Assembly (NCBI GenBank): GCA_029641185.1 | Contig: JAPWGK010000005.1 | Location: forward strand, 2,381,666 to 2,445,665 | Direction: 5' to 3' | Source: Pseudofabraea citricarpa | Lineage: Eukaryota > Ascomycota > Leotiomycetes > Helotiales > Dermateaceae | Length of the DNA stretch: 64,000 nt | Shown here: positions 22,179 to 33,669 of the stretch, piece by piece | Numbering within the stretch: position 1 is the stretch's first letter | How the letters are laid out: each line of letters begins with the position of its first letter | Program-made: the position numbers and the translations under genes | The notes under the pieces: model-generated | What the model was told of the DNA's origin: nothing | The model's input: only the letters and a program-made list of their open reading frames with translations | Databases searched by the model: none

Positions 22179-23166
22179 TGTAATAGCTCAGTCGAACGGG
22201 GCCGTCGAAGTGAGGTCCAAGTCCTGAAAGCTAGATGCAATGGATGCGATTTTCTGGTTTCCTGGCGAAAGGTCTTCCCATTCGCCGTGTCGTCAACACA
22301 TCATCTCTCCAAGAAAGTATATGTACAAAGACTCCCAAGACGTGCGAGGGAAACAAGAAACCAGCGGTAAGAAGAGAAGGAGAGATGCGATGGTCGTATA
22401 GGAGGATTGTCTTTTTGGCTTATGATTATGATTTTCGCCAGGAGCTGCTCCCCTGGGCGGAATCCGGGGTACGAGCTAGGCTGTTTTAGGTTGAGATGGG
22501 AGGCAAGCTTCTGGATCTGCAAATTGGAAAGTTAAACTTTGCCTTTAATTGTTGGGATAACCAATTGATGAGCATTTCATCGAGCCGTCTATCTTTTGGG
22601 ACGATGTTTCATCAGAAGGCTCGGTCTCATTCTTGATTATTACTGTGGTGAGCAGAGCCACCGACATGTGACCTTGCGAGTAAAACGAAGCTGCGTTACC
22701 ATCGAGCTCCCTGAAGTGTGCCGTCGAAGTACACAATAAATAACAAGCAGTCAATTAAAAGGTACAAAATATAAAGCGTAGGAAAGCAATAATATCTGTA
22801 GTAGAGTTACGAAGTACTCAGAGCGGCCTCGGCATGGAGAAACATGTGACCGAGGGTCACATGTAGGTATCTCTATCAAGAGTCAATTGCCAAAGGAGTA
22901 ATATTTCTCCGAGTGCGCTTCAGCTGACTTTCCAGAATCACAGAATCACATGTGTTTGAAAGCTGTGCTACACCTACAGTAATCGGAAATTGTGGAGAAG
23001 ACGGAAAGCTTAAAGCTTAAATTTGAGGCCTTGACCGGGGTCGGTCAGATGTCATCGCCGAGCTGAGCTGAGCTCTGGACGTCTGCTCGTCTTCTCCTCT
23101 GCTTTCTCCAAACATCTTCTCTCTCGGAATAACCTCAATTGCCCTTATATACCCAACACCGTGACA
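22179..23166. promoter_or_regulatory. Divergent promoter region, phosphatase and lipase genes
   Basis: About 990 bp separate the two divergent starts. Several short chance frames occur. The DNA near 23080-23130 is CT-rich immediately before the lipase start, consistent with its core promoter. No clear TATA box. Confidence 0.4.
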
Positions 23167-24137
23167 ATGGTAACAGTCGAAGAAGGAACCCATTCCGTTG
23201 GTGACATCTCGCTCTTCACCAAGACCTGGAAAGTCCGTCTCATCCCACCAAACCCTCTCAACCCATCACTCTAGCTAACCCCTCCCAGCCAGAAGGACCA
23301 CCTAAAGCGAAACTAATATTCGTCCACGGCTTCAATGACCACATCGACCGCTACTATGAACTCTTCCCCACACTGGCCTCTCGCGGAATCGAAGTTCATG
23401 GTTTCGACCAACGAGGCTGGGGCCGGTCAGTCAAGACGCCCAAGGACCGCGGCCACGCCGGCACCACAACCCAAGTCATCTCGGACCTTGCATCATTCGT
23501 AAAAGCCCAGCTCCCATCTTCAGTGCCTGTCTTCGTGATGGGCCATTCCATGGGTGGCGGCGAAGTTCTTACGCTTGCCTCAGACCCCAAATACGCCGAC
23601 CTGGCGAACAGCATCCGAGGCTGGTTGACAGAAAGCCCCTTGATCCGGCTCCCAGCGGGCCAGGAGCCGCCATGGTTGAAGGTGATTGTCGGCAGACTAG
23701 CAGGTCGTTTGCTCCCGAAATTCCAACTCCTGGCGGGACTGCCCCCGAAGAACCTGACGCGCGATCCGGAAGTCATCAAGAGTATAGAGCAGGATAAATT
23801 GCTACACGGCTACGGGACATTGGAGCAGCTCGCACATATGCTAGATCGCACAGCATTGTTGGGTGATGGTAAGACGAAGTTGAACCCCGGGGTACAGAGT
23901 GTCTGGATCTCGCATGGCACGGTGGATATGGGAACGTCGTGCGAGGCGAGCAGGAAGTGGTTTGCTGAGCAGACCACGCTCAAGGATAAGGAGCTGAAGA
24001 TCTATGAGGGTTGGTATCACCAATTGCACGCTCATCTACCCGAGACGAGATCTATCTTCGCGAAGGATGTTGGCGATTGGATATTAGCTAGATGTGACCA
24101 AGCTGAACCACGAGCTGCCACGGAATCAAAGCTTTGA
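23167..24137 (+). CDS. Monoacylglycerol lipase-like alpha/beta hydrolase
   Basis: Exons 23167-23232 and 23289-24137 (56-nt intron with an unusual GTCCGT donor, an AGCTAAC branch point and CCCAG acceptor) give 304 aa. The first exon reads MVTVEEGTHSVGDIS. The fold is a serine hydrolase: LIFVHGFNDH oxyanion segment, nucleophile S109 in MGHSMGGG, and likely D235 (HGTVDMGTS) and H266 (GWYHQLHAH) as the rest of the triad. Yju3-type lipases hydrolyse monoacylglycerol to glycerol and fatty acid at lipid droplets or mitochondria. There is no signal peptide. The length fits the family. Confidence 0.88.
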
Positions 24138-25729
24138 GTGCGTATTGATAATGGAGTTGGCGGAGATGAGGAGAGGGCTTTTCAATTTTGAAAGAGATAA
24201 GCTCTGTAATGATACTTTTAATGACTACACGTTTTGCATGTATAATCTCAGTTCAGGGTAGGAGAGAGAAGAGTATAAGCCAATGGCTCGACTTTGTCCC
24301 CATGTACAGCTATGACAATGTACACAGACACGGCTGATGTCCTCCAAATGACTTTCTGTACACGTAGAATGATGCAAGTAGGCATCATCTACGAATCTTC
24401 ATCTCCCTTCTCCCGTCTCTCGGCTATCGTCCCCAGTATGCCTATTTCCCATGAATCATCTCCTCTCAAAACAACCCTTCTAGTTGAAACAGGAGCCATA
24501 GAAAATTGCCAACTCATACATATGCTCTCGCTCCAGAGCCAGCCATTAAACCCAGTGACCAACAATTACCCATTGCTCGTAACACATTTATCCTCAGAAA
24601 GAACTCACTCCCTTGTGTTCCTTCGAATGGGAACCAAAGCCAAGGGAAACATGATTGACAAATAAGTCTCCATGTAGAAGCTGAAGAGCCAAGTATCCAC
24701 CAGTATTTGAAGCCAATCCCCAAAGGCATCGAGATGAGAAGCCAAGTAACAATCCTGCGAAGCTTCGTGTCTTTATCTGCAGAAGAAATCTTAACTCTCT
24801 CTCTCTCACACACACAAGGTGGGTTCGAGCTATGAAAGTGGAACCTAGATGCCGAAGATTGAAACAGCTAGATCCTCACCCTCACTATGAGCATGAACAA
24901 CATTTCGACTCTGAACAGCATTCTCGGCTTGGTTCTGGGTAAGATGTAATGCCACTTCAACGCCGTTGTCAACAGGAACTCGCCCATTAAGACCAAGTAC
25001 CCAGCAACCTGACATTATTCCCACACAGGATTCGGAATGGGTTCATGCTGCGCCTCCATAATCTGCCAGGCTGGATCCCATCTTTGATGGTGTTCTCTTA
25101 ACCATTTCTCGAAACGTTGAAGTACATGCAACAGCAATCCACCCTGGATTAGTATGTCAAACAGCTCTCGTCAGGCGGGCTGCTGCTGCTCTTAAGCCAT
25201 CTCCTGGTCCATTCGTGTGGTGGTAGCAAATCCTCCGAAAGGCGCTTTGGCATTTTTAGAACAGTTGCCAGCGTTCGTGTTGTCAGCATTACCCGCAATG
25301 TTGTCAATGTTGTCTTTGTTACTGGTTCCTGACACAGCTTCTTAGAACTTCTCCACTGGCACAATGCCATTTTCAGAGACAAATGAGGGGAGGAAAAGGA
25401 GCATTGACTGTCGCATCCCGTCTAGGTAGACAGCGGCTCCCCAGTCCTTCTTGTATTGCGGAAGATAAATAACGGCATACCTAGATGTGGAATGCCTTGA
25501 CTTTTGATTCGCAGTTGATTGGCAGTAGGGCTGGGATTCGTGTTTGCAGTTGGAAACTGACTTTCAAAATACTTCCACATATCCCTGTTTATTGGCATTA
25601 TCCGCGAGTTCCTGCGGTACATGATGCTCCATAAGATAGATATCTCGGCTGACCAAATCTTGTTCGCTTCCAATTGGGTATAATCCCTTCGACGACACCG
25701 AATTCATATAGCCAATGTCCCAAAAGCCC
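24138..25729. other. Intergenic region with possible SDR remnant
   Basis: Mostly anonymous. Around 25110-25210 the plus strand reads NVEVHATAIHPGLV in one frame, resembling the HPG motif late in short-chain dehydrogenases, but stops surround it. A CT-rich and (CA)n stretch lies at 24795-24822. No intact gene. Confidence 0.35.
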
Positions 25730-27214
25730 TTACTCATCGATGTCGCCAGAGAGATCTTGCGGGAAATGATGTTCCGCGAGATAACCTTGCAACTTCCACA
25801 ACCTCAACTGTATCTCTACTGTTCTCTTCCTATGCCTTACAGCAAGCAAATCAGATCCGAAGACAGGCGACTTTTCTTTGAGTTTTTGAATATGCTCATC
25901 ACCAAGTAGGACTCGCAGATTGTGGATCGGAACCTTGCGGATCTTGGCCTTCCCTAGAGGCAATGTAGCAAATTCAGGCGGCCCTTCGTCGTTACCCATC
26001 CAGAGAACAGCACCAGTCTGAGGCTTGGATTTTGCATCTTCCCATCCAGAACATGGTACGATATACCCTCTTCGCTTGCCTACCAAGATGAGTAAACTCT
26101 CAATAGCTCTTCTCCTCATCAATTCCAAAGTGTACTCGTTCATGTCTGACCTCCATACAGTTTGCGACATGATGGCCTTTAACCTTGAATGCTGAAATGT
26201 ACGCTGCCCAGCGAATTTCGACCAATTGTATTTAAACCCCTGCCTATTCTCCATATTGCCGAGGAGATCCTGACGAGCCAGTGTATACACATTTGGCCCA
26301 AGTTTTTGAGTCCTTTCTGGGAGCTTTGTTCTTAGATGTGTTGCTATATCTTCCAGATCTTTCTCCTTGGCTGCATGATCGCCTGCCATCGACATCTCAA
26401 ATTCCACACGCTCCTCAACTTCAAAGTCTTGCGGTTCCAGGTCTAGCTTTTCGGCTGTAACATCCGTCCCCACGGTTTCCCTCACCGCAGAACCGCCCCG
26501 GTCTTTACTCGCAATTGTACGTCCCAGAGATTCTTGGATTTCCTCAACTGTGGAGTCTCTCGATTCTAGGTCTTTTGTTTTGATTTCAGCTTCCAGTAGT
26601 CCATCCTCTTGGCTCTCAGTAACAGCGGAGCAGCCACCCATTTCCACCCCGCCATCTTCAACATCATGAATGGAGTGCAACATGTTTTTTTTGCTGTCTT
26701 TGGTTTTAAACGAAAGGCTTCGGGGTACATAGTAAGGTTTTCCATTTTCGGGATGGCTCACTGCATTGTAGTCCTGCAAGAAGTACTTCGGCAAGTTGAC
26801 GCGGGTGAGTTGACATTGGCGAATAGGTGAGGCTAAGGCTTGTGCTATAAATTCAATCAGAAGTATTCCATCATCTACAGCTTTAGCACACATACCGTAT
26901 GGATTATTGGCGAGCTGTTGTTGGAAAGGGGTTGGGGTCTTGCTAGGTGGCTGCTTGGTCTGGTGCCATTTCTCTCTTGCAGCAATAAGTCTCGGATTCA
27001 TGATAGGTGATAGAGGCAGAGCTCGCCTTCGATAGGGCTGAGACGGAGCAGTTTGCCCATGTGCCAGGCCTGCGGCAGCTGCCTGGAGCTCTGGCTTCGA
27101 CGATGTCGCCGAGTCATTTTGGCCAATGTTGGTGGCAGTTTGGGCATACCGGCGGCCCGTCTTTGTAAGACATACAGTTATGTTGCTGCTACGGGGAAGC
27201 ACGCATCGAATCAT
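25730..27214 (-). CDS. Conserved mitochondrial-type protein of unknown function
   Basis: Exons 27214-26896 and 26844-25730 give 477 aa. The intron (26895-26845, 51 nt, GTATGT to TTATAG) has no in-frame stop and divides by three, so the frame also reads straight through; splicing yields NPYAQALASPIRQCQLTR, which reads as continuous conserved protein while the retained form inserts 17 odd residues. The N-terminus MIRCVLPRSSNITV...GRRYAQTAT is Arg-rich without acids and looks like a mitochondrial presequence. The frame stays open to an ATG at 27319, which would add 35 residues. Two conserved-looking blocks flank an acidic middle (about 180-320): LPKYFLQDYN...HPENGKPYYVPRSL and the C-terminal KIRKVPIHNLRVLLG. 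I do not recognise the family. Mitochondrial location is inferred. Confidence 0.75.
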   Translation of the reverse strand: MIRCVLPRSSNITVCLTKTGRRYAQTATNIGQNDSATSSKPELQAAAAGLAHGQTAPSQPYRRRALPLSPIMNPRLIAAREKWHQTKQPPSKTPTPFQQQLANNPYGMCAKAVDDGILLIEFIAQALASPIRQCQLTRVNLPKYFLQDYNAVSHPENGKPYYVPRSLSFKTKDSKKNMLHSIHDVEDGGVEMGGCSAVTESQEDGLLEAEIKTKDLESRDSTVEEIQESLGRTIASKDRGGSAVRETVGTDVTAEKLDLEPQDFEVEERVEFEMSMAGDHAAKEKDLEDIATHLRTKLPERTQKLGPNVYTLARQDLLGNMENRQGFKYNWSKFAGQRTFQHSRLKAIMSQTVWRSDMNEYTLELMRRRAIESLLILVGKRRGYIVPCSGWEDAKSKPQTGAVLWMGNDEGPPEFATLPLGKAKIRKVPIHNLRVLLGDEHIQKLKEKSPVFGSDLLAVRHRKRTVEIQLRLWKLQGYLAEHHFPQDLSGDIDE

Positions 27215-27794
27215 CCCACGTGTGAGGATCTTCCAAGATTGGAGTATGGTGTTGGTTCTCGATGCTGGATCTAAAAGTCGCAAGCTGCGATGGTGTGGAT
27301 TCTTATTGATGCGAATCATGAAGATGCGGATTATAGTTGATGCGGATCTTCATCCATATGGATTATTACCACCCCAGCTTTATTATACAAATGACCTATT
27401 TTATAAAGTTGGGTAGGCAAGCATTGGCATTAAAAGTATTCTGCAGTGATGTCATGCTTAAGTTGACTGTGGCAGGCATAGACATTTTCTTCTCTTTGAT
27501 TTGGAGTTTCTTTTGAAATAACTTCAATTCCGAACGCACTTCTGCCATGCATGTAAGCTCCATATATTGCCCTTAACTCAAATCCAATCCAAACGTATCC
27601 AACTCCCAAATCCCCAAGCCAGTGGCAGATTGTTCTTGATATTGAGACCTGTCGTTGCACTAAGTAAATGTTGATCCAAGGCCTCGGGAAAAGTTTCAAG
27701 CGGCCGTGATTCCGCCTCAAGCGCGTCTTTCCAACTTGACCTCAAGCTCCAGAGATCCCCCGCTGATCAAAGCAACATCTCGCATACATTCGAC
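27215..27794. promoter_or_regulatory. Divergent promoter region
   Basis: About 580 bp lie between the divergent starts of the mitochondrial-type gene and ClpP. If translation of the former begins at 27319, the spacer shrinks accordingly. An AT-rich segment with repeated GATGCGGAT/GATGCGAAT words sits at 27306-27355. No gene seen. Confidence 0.35.
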
Positions 27795-28692
27795 ATGTTC
27801 TCCCTAAGAATACTGCGTGCGCCGGCGCGTAATACAGCTTGTGCAGGATTACGATCGTTCTCCTCGTTACCGCCGCGATCAGAACCTAGATCTTGGACGC
27901 CAGTACCATACATCACCGAGACCATAGTAAGCCTCCATTGAGCATCAGAAGCGACGGAAACATACTGACTACTCAGGGTGGAGGTTGGCGCACATGTAGG
28001 TCATTATCACATCTTGCTTTCTTCGCATACTGATACCCAATGCCAGCCGATATCTTCTCGAAACTCCTCCAGGTATGCGTCGCTGCACCTTTACCTTCAC
28101 CGTCAAGACAACCTAACAATGACAGGAACGAATCATTTGCCTCAATGGAGAAGTCAATGAGACAGTCTCTGCCGCTGTGGTAGCCCAACTGCTCTGGCTG
28201 GAGTCTGACAACCCAGATAAAGCAATCACACTGTACATTAATTCCCCCGGTGGTTCGGTGACGGCAGGGCTCGCTATATACGATACGATGACCTATATCA
28301 AGTCGCCAGTATCAACAGTCTGTGTTGGACAAGCTGCATCGATGGGTTCTCTGCTACTTTGCGGAGGTGAAGCCGGCAAGCGGTTCTGTCTCCCCCACAG
28401 CTCTATCATGATCCATCAACCGTCTGGAGGATATTCGGGTCAAGCTTCAGATATCGCAATCCATGCTACGGAGATACTGCGAGTCAGAAAGGAGCTGAAC
28501 GAGATCTACAAGAGACATTTGACGAAACCCCATACACTGGATGAAATCGAGGCGATGATGGAGCGAGACAAATTCTTGAGTGCGAAGGAAGCTTTGGACA
28601 TGGGAATTGTTGACCAGATTCTTGATAGGAGGGAAGAAGCAGAGAAGGAGAAGGAGAAGGAGAAGACGGAAGAGAGCAAGACAGAGACATAA
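27795..28692 (+). CDS. clpP: ATP-dependent Clp protease proteolytic subunit, mitochondrial
   Basis: Exons 27795-27926, 27977-27995, 28047-28072 and 28126-28692 encode 247 aa. Exons 2 and 3 are only 19 and 26 nt, but all six splice sites are canonical and their join restores [15 protein letters not shown], then ERIICLNG, a conserved ClpP start. Residues 1-35 ([13 protein letters not shown]...SFSS) are a mitochondrial presequence. The catalytic triad is S131 (GQAASMGS), H156 (MIHQPSGG) and D207 ([11 protein letters not shown]). ClpP forms a two-ring chamber that degrades matrix proteins fed by ClpX; filamentous fungi keep it while budding yeast lost it. The C-terminal tail is a Lys/Glu repeat (EKEKEKEK) probably unstructured. 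Confidence 0.95.
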
Positions 28693-28808
28693 TGTGACGA
28701 TGACATTGATCAAGGGCATCACACGGCGTAATTCAAAGGACGGGTAACAGGCATCGCTCGGAGTGATTTGTAACTTTATTGGGAGACTCAATTGCTTTTA
28801 TCGATTCA

Positions 28809-29935
28809 TCACCACCATCTCTCAAAGAAGACGTGCCTTGAATCCATTCCTTCGGCTTTCTGAACCAGATCAACCAACTCGTCAGTCATAGTCGGTACAC
28901 TACAGACATAACAGACACTCTCATTCCTTTCCCCCACTTGACCCAAGGCCTCCATCACATCGTTCATCACAATTCTTCTATTTATGAATCTCATCTCGTC
29001 TCCACTCTTACTAATACCTCCCTCTTCTTCACTCCCAGTAAGAAAAAACTTCAACCACCCCCTCCCTAACTTCTCATTCAGACCCAACAAGCGCTCGAGG
29101 AATAAAATCTCCTTCGTCTTCACTGGCCTCTGGGGATACTTGACCGAATACAAAACCCTGACCTCGAACGGGACCTTATCATAAATCTCGCAAATATGAC
29201 TGAGCATAGCCATAAGCGGATTAATACCCACCCCACCGGCCACAAAAACCACTCTTCTGATTCCCTGCCCATAAAACTTCGGCGGCCAAGTAAAACTCCC
29301 ACCAACGCGGACTTGCAGTTCCGAACCCAGAATATCAGACTCGCGACCCCATAGATATGCGGCTGCTGGATTGGAGGTGGATTTTTGGATAGCGAGTTCG
29401 ATGCTTGACTCCGGCGATCGTGCGAGCGATGGTGGAGACGTTATGGTGAAGCCGCCTGGTTTAGGCAGGTTCGGGATATGTACGTCTAGCCATTGTCCGG
29501 GGAGAAACTGAGCGCATTTTGTGTAAGAATAGAAGAGGGCCTTGGTATCCGAAAGAAAATGATGGGCTTGAATCTCTACTTAGAGAGCAGATATTGGAAG
29601 AATTTACAGTTCAATGAAATGTTAATATCATAACCCCACCTTTATATTCCCCTCTCCAGTAAGACTCTTAAGTCTCAATAGCCGTACCGTCTCATTGATC
29701 CGCTCAATCTTATCAATCTTGACTCGATGTAGTAACTATCGCATACTTAATTAGTTCAGTTTCTTCCATAAATCACAGTAGAGAGAATTGGGAGATGTAC
29801 ATCATCACGTGGTTCATCTGCCGTTCTCTCTGAATGGCTTAGGGAAGCTTTGGTCGTGCTCATTGTACGTAATGCCCTCGGAGAATAAGAACGGCAATAC
29901 AAAAGACGGGACAATTTGAAAGATGATAACAGCAT
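28809..29935 (-). CDS. OXNAD1-like NAD(P)-binding oxidoreductase
   Basis: Exons 29935-29801, 29735-29640 and 29507-28809 give 309 aa. Junctions are phase 0; the second gives EGNIKFLPGQWLDVHIP. The fold is ferredoxin-reductase type: a flavin-binding beta barrel with GGFTITSPPS, a pyrophosphate-binding loop VVFVAGGVGINPLM and a late nucleotide motif CSVPTMTDE. Human OXNAD1 is a mitochondrial protein of this kind. The N-terminus MLLSSFKLSRLLYCRSYSPRALR fits a presequence; starts at 29863 (MSTTKAS) or further upstream are also possible because the frame is open to 30091. The gene ends just beyond ClpP in convergent orientation, with about 116 bp between stops. Substrate is unknown. Confidence 0.8.
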
Positions 29936-31770
29936 TGGTGGCTGATGAAGAGATGGACATTGCTGAGATGGATGATCCCCCGAGGTTGCATGACATGTCG
30001 TTGGACTTCGGCTCTCGCTTAGCTTCGACGTTCGGGAATAGGAGAGCATGGCGAGGGCTTTCAACCGAGCATAATATGTTTGGGAAATCATAGACGGTCT
30101 TGACTAAACACTTTTATGTCTTTGCTTTTTTTTTTTTTTTTTTTTTTGTCGATATAATGAGGATATGAATAAGCTTGCGGGTTACTAAAGGAGAGAAAAT
30201 GTAGCCGAGGCTACAGAAAAGGGACCATTATGTTTTACCAGGCACAAATGAAAGTTGGGATAGAGAACAAAAACTGCTGCTTGTGCTGTGTGATTCTTCT
30301 CCACCCAAAGGGAGCTTGAGGAATCGAGCCGTACTAATCATAACACGGAGAAGGAAATAAGTGTATATGAGGTGAGGAGGGTCCAATGGCTTCCATACGC
30401 GCAGAGATGCTACTAAATAATCAGTTTGGATAAGAGTTTTTGCCTGGGATATCCTAAACCAATCCAAAATTTAGTTATATCGTGCTTGCACTTGCCCTTG
30501 TTTCGGAGCATGATTTGTTGTGGGAGCAAGGCACTTTCAAATATCATTTCAGACTCAACTTGACTGCCGTAAAGCAACTCTGGAGCATTTTCTCAATTTA
30601 TTAGCTCAGCACAGAGAAACGAATCTTGGATATTAAAAAGCAAAGACTGCACCAATACTATTACTTTCGGTTTCTAATTAGTGTCGTTATACTTCGATGC
30701 GGTAAGAACTATTGTGGCTAACTCTGTTCGTGATTCAGGAGTTTTATGCATTTGATCATGTTTGCATTTTCTTCAATTATAAGGCTGATGTGTATGAACA
30801 AAGAACGGCCTATTGGCCCATCTGTAGTGAAGGAATATTAGTATCGTCAGGGAGAATCGTAGATTTTGAACCCACCTGGTCCCTACGTTTCGGTGACTAG
30901 GGGAAACATGAAAAATTAGTCGCATTGCCTCTGCCCTCTAAAAAGCTTGTATCTTAAGGCCGAGTCGGTAAGAGGCACAGCACCGAACTAACGGATGGGG
31001 AGAAAAGCTGTGCCATTAGTTGATTTCACTTGTGCGGTCATTTCCTTAGACAAAAGGAAAAGAAACAAGAGTACCAAGCGAGTGACAAACAAAGAACAAT
31101 GGATGAGATTTCTCTTGCCTTGCTTAGCATGCTGATTTGCGGCGAAGGATGAAATTATTAATGCCCTACTTCTTTAGAGACCGGAAGTCCTTAAGCTTCA
31201 AAAGTAGTTTTGAGGGAATTATACGGAGAGATTGTTCGCTCGTAAATATTTTCACCTCCGAGCTGCACCAACAGAAACACAGTTGTGGTGTCTCGAGACA
31301 AAGAGAAGTGGGACTATACTTATGTATAATACGCGAGGGGACTAATACTGTCGCTTCTGGCTGATCGGTACCGCCCCGAGGCACATATATCACACTTATT
31401 CTGTAGTTGGAGGAGGAAGTCAATATTGGCATATTATCGTGTTGGAGAAGGTTAATGTTGTGGCCAGAGAGGATGGCAAAGAGCGACAGACGTGGTTTCT
31501 CCTTTAGCCTTGCTCGACACTAGCCAGCCATGATCATGTTCTAGTGGTTAATGGCGGGAGAAAGAAGGTACAGGAATCCAAACCCGAGCGCAATTATAAC
31601 AGAGCAATTAGTGTCGTCAGCGTGAGAGTACAGCTGAGCCTGTGTGAGGGAGGCTGCTCTGGTGGCTCACCAATAGCCGGTGTTGACAATAAGCGACCCC
31701 TCGCTGGCAGCATCAGGTGATGACTAGTTCAGCTTCATTTATTGACATCACTGCTGGCCAGCTACTTGCT
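29936..31770. other. Intergenic spacer
   Basis: About 1.8 kb with no supported gene. Contains a T22-type run at about 30126-30147 and many short chance frames. The right end is the promoter of the folylpolyglutamate synthase gene. Confidence 0.4.
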
Positions 31771-31780
31771 TATATAAATA
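31771..31780 (+). promoter_or_regulatory. TATA box of the folylpolyglutamate synthase gene
   Basis: TATATAAATA lies 76-85 nt before the upstream ATG at 31856 and about 205 nt before the second ATG at 31985. A start of transcription some 30-60 nt downstream of this box would put both ATGs in the mRNA. Confidence 0.5.
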
Positions 31781-31855
31781 TCGGTGTCTTCATCATCATC
31801 ATTATCATCATCGCCTAATTTGTTATTGTTTCTGTTTCCACCATCCACATTTCTC

Positions 31856-33669
31856 ATGCGTGCAACATCAGCCTACTCCCTTGCTGGCGCACGTTACACA
31901 TCGCAAGGCTCTTTTCATAGCGTAAGCAAGATTAAGAGCAACAACAACAAGACCAAAAGAACCACCAGCAGCACCAGCGTCAGCATGGCTGAGAAACTAC
32001 CTGATTACGATGTAAGTTCCCTGGTTGTAGTAGCATATGCCGAGCCAGGATTCTGCTAAGCGTGTAGGATGCCGTTAATGCTTTGAACACGCTGCAAACG
32101 CCCTTCAAGGCTATAAAGAAGAAGAAGGCAGCAGGTGCCAAACTTGGGGAGCTTGCAGTGACTGAGATGCGTGAATGGGTTAGAAGGATTGGCTACAAGG
32201 TACCAACACCAATGCACTTCTTCACACCCTGACCCATGACTGGTGCTCACAACCTAGCCCTCTGACTTCAACCGCTTGAATATCGTTCATGTCGCTGGTA
32301 CAAAGGGCAAGGGTACAACCTGCGCCTTTGTCAACTCAATCCTTGGCTGCTACCAGGAATCCCAAGGGATGCAGGTCAAAGTAGGCTTATATACGTCTCC
32401 CCACTTGGTGCATGTCCGAGAGCGCATCCAGATCAATTCGAGACCTATATCCACTGAGCTGTTTACCAAGTACTTCTTTGAGGTGTGGAATGCCCTTGAA
32501 GCGACCGCTATGGCTGAGGGAGTTGACCCGAAATGGAAGCCCGTCTACTTTCGATTCCTAACTCTTTTGTCCCTACATGTCTTTATGCGCGAGGGTGTTG
32601 ATGCTGCTGTGTATGAGGTGGGGGTAGGTGGTGCTTGGGACTCGACGAATGTAATAGAGACTCCTGCGGTAACTGGCATCACCACGCTTGGTATCGACCA
32701 CACCAACATCCTCGGGGAGACGATTGACTCTATTGCTTGGCACAAGGCGGGTATTTTCAAGACAGGAAGTCCTGCATTCTCTGTCCAACAAGTACCCGAA
32801 GCAGTTGTGGTTTTAGAGGAGAGGGCGAGGGAGAAAGCGGTAGAGCTGGAAGTTGTTTCCAATTTGTCCGGTTTGGACCATGTCAAACTCACCCCTAATC
32901 CTGACTATCAGAGATGGAATGATTCTTTAGCTGTTAAACTCGCCGAAACAGTACTTGCAAGATTTGGCTATCCTCGAATATCAATGAGAGAACCACTACC
33001 ACAAGAATATCAGAAAGGCCTTGAAGAAGTGTACTGGCCAGGGCGCTGGGAAACTAGGGTGCAAGGTCAGACGACTTGGTTCTTTGATGGAGCGCATACA
33101 ATGGACAGCTTGAAGGTGGTTGCAGATTGGTTTGCGAAGCAAGCATCTATTGGGTATGGTGAATCAGCAGCACAATATATGGGCACTTGTTCTGACCTTT
33201 TATGGACTTCAAGTTCTTCCATCCGTGTGTTGATATTCAATCAACAAGGCCGCGACAAAGCACCCGATCTCCTGAGGGGTTTCCAAGAATCCCTTGAATC
33301 GTGTGAAGCCCTTGAATTCACCCATGTCGTTTTTTGCACCAATATCACCTGGAAAGATAGCAGCTACAAGAGAGGTATCGATGCCATCGAACCCATTGAA
33401 TAATTTGCTGATTTTCTTGAAAAGATCTACTCGATCGCAGTAGCGATTCTTCTGCAGTTGCCTCGATGACAGCCCAAAAGATGTTGGCCGATACATGGAA
33501 AGCTGGCGACTTCTCATCTGGGGCACGTATTGAACTCATGCGAACAGTTGAGGATACTGTCGTGTATGTGCGTGGCCTGGTCAGAGCCCATGGCAGTGCA
33601 CAAGTGTTGGCAACTGGAAGCTTCCGACATGTAGGAGGCATTCTGGCTGTTCTGCAAAGAGAAGATTAG
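31856..33669 (+). CDS. Folylpolyglutamate synthase, two in-frame starts
   Basis: Exons 31856 (or 31985)-32011, 32068-32199, 32258-33374 and 33425-33669 encode 549 aa (long) or 506 aa (short). The enzyme adds glutamates to folates so they are retained in the cell and its organelles. The ATP-binding loop is HVAGTKGKGTTC; TTLGIDHTNILG and the HKAGIFK motif follow, and the C-terminal domain ends ATGSFRHVGGILAVL. The last intron (50 nt) must be removed: reading through hits a stop at 33401-33403, while splicing restores SSYKRDLLDRSSD. Between the two ATGs lie 43 residues rich in Ser, Arg and Lys without acids (MRATSAYSLAGARYTSQG), typical of a mitochondrial presequence; the second start gives MAEKLPDYD, a cytosolic form. 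This matches the dual-location arrangement known for animal FPGS. Confidence 0.93.

Noticed and set aside
33375..33424. Frameshift or premature stop in folylpolyglutamate synthase
   Set aside because: A canonical 50-nt intron (GTATCG to AAAAG) removes the stop and restores the conserved C-terminus.
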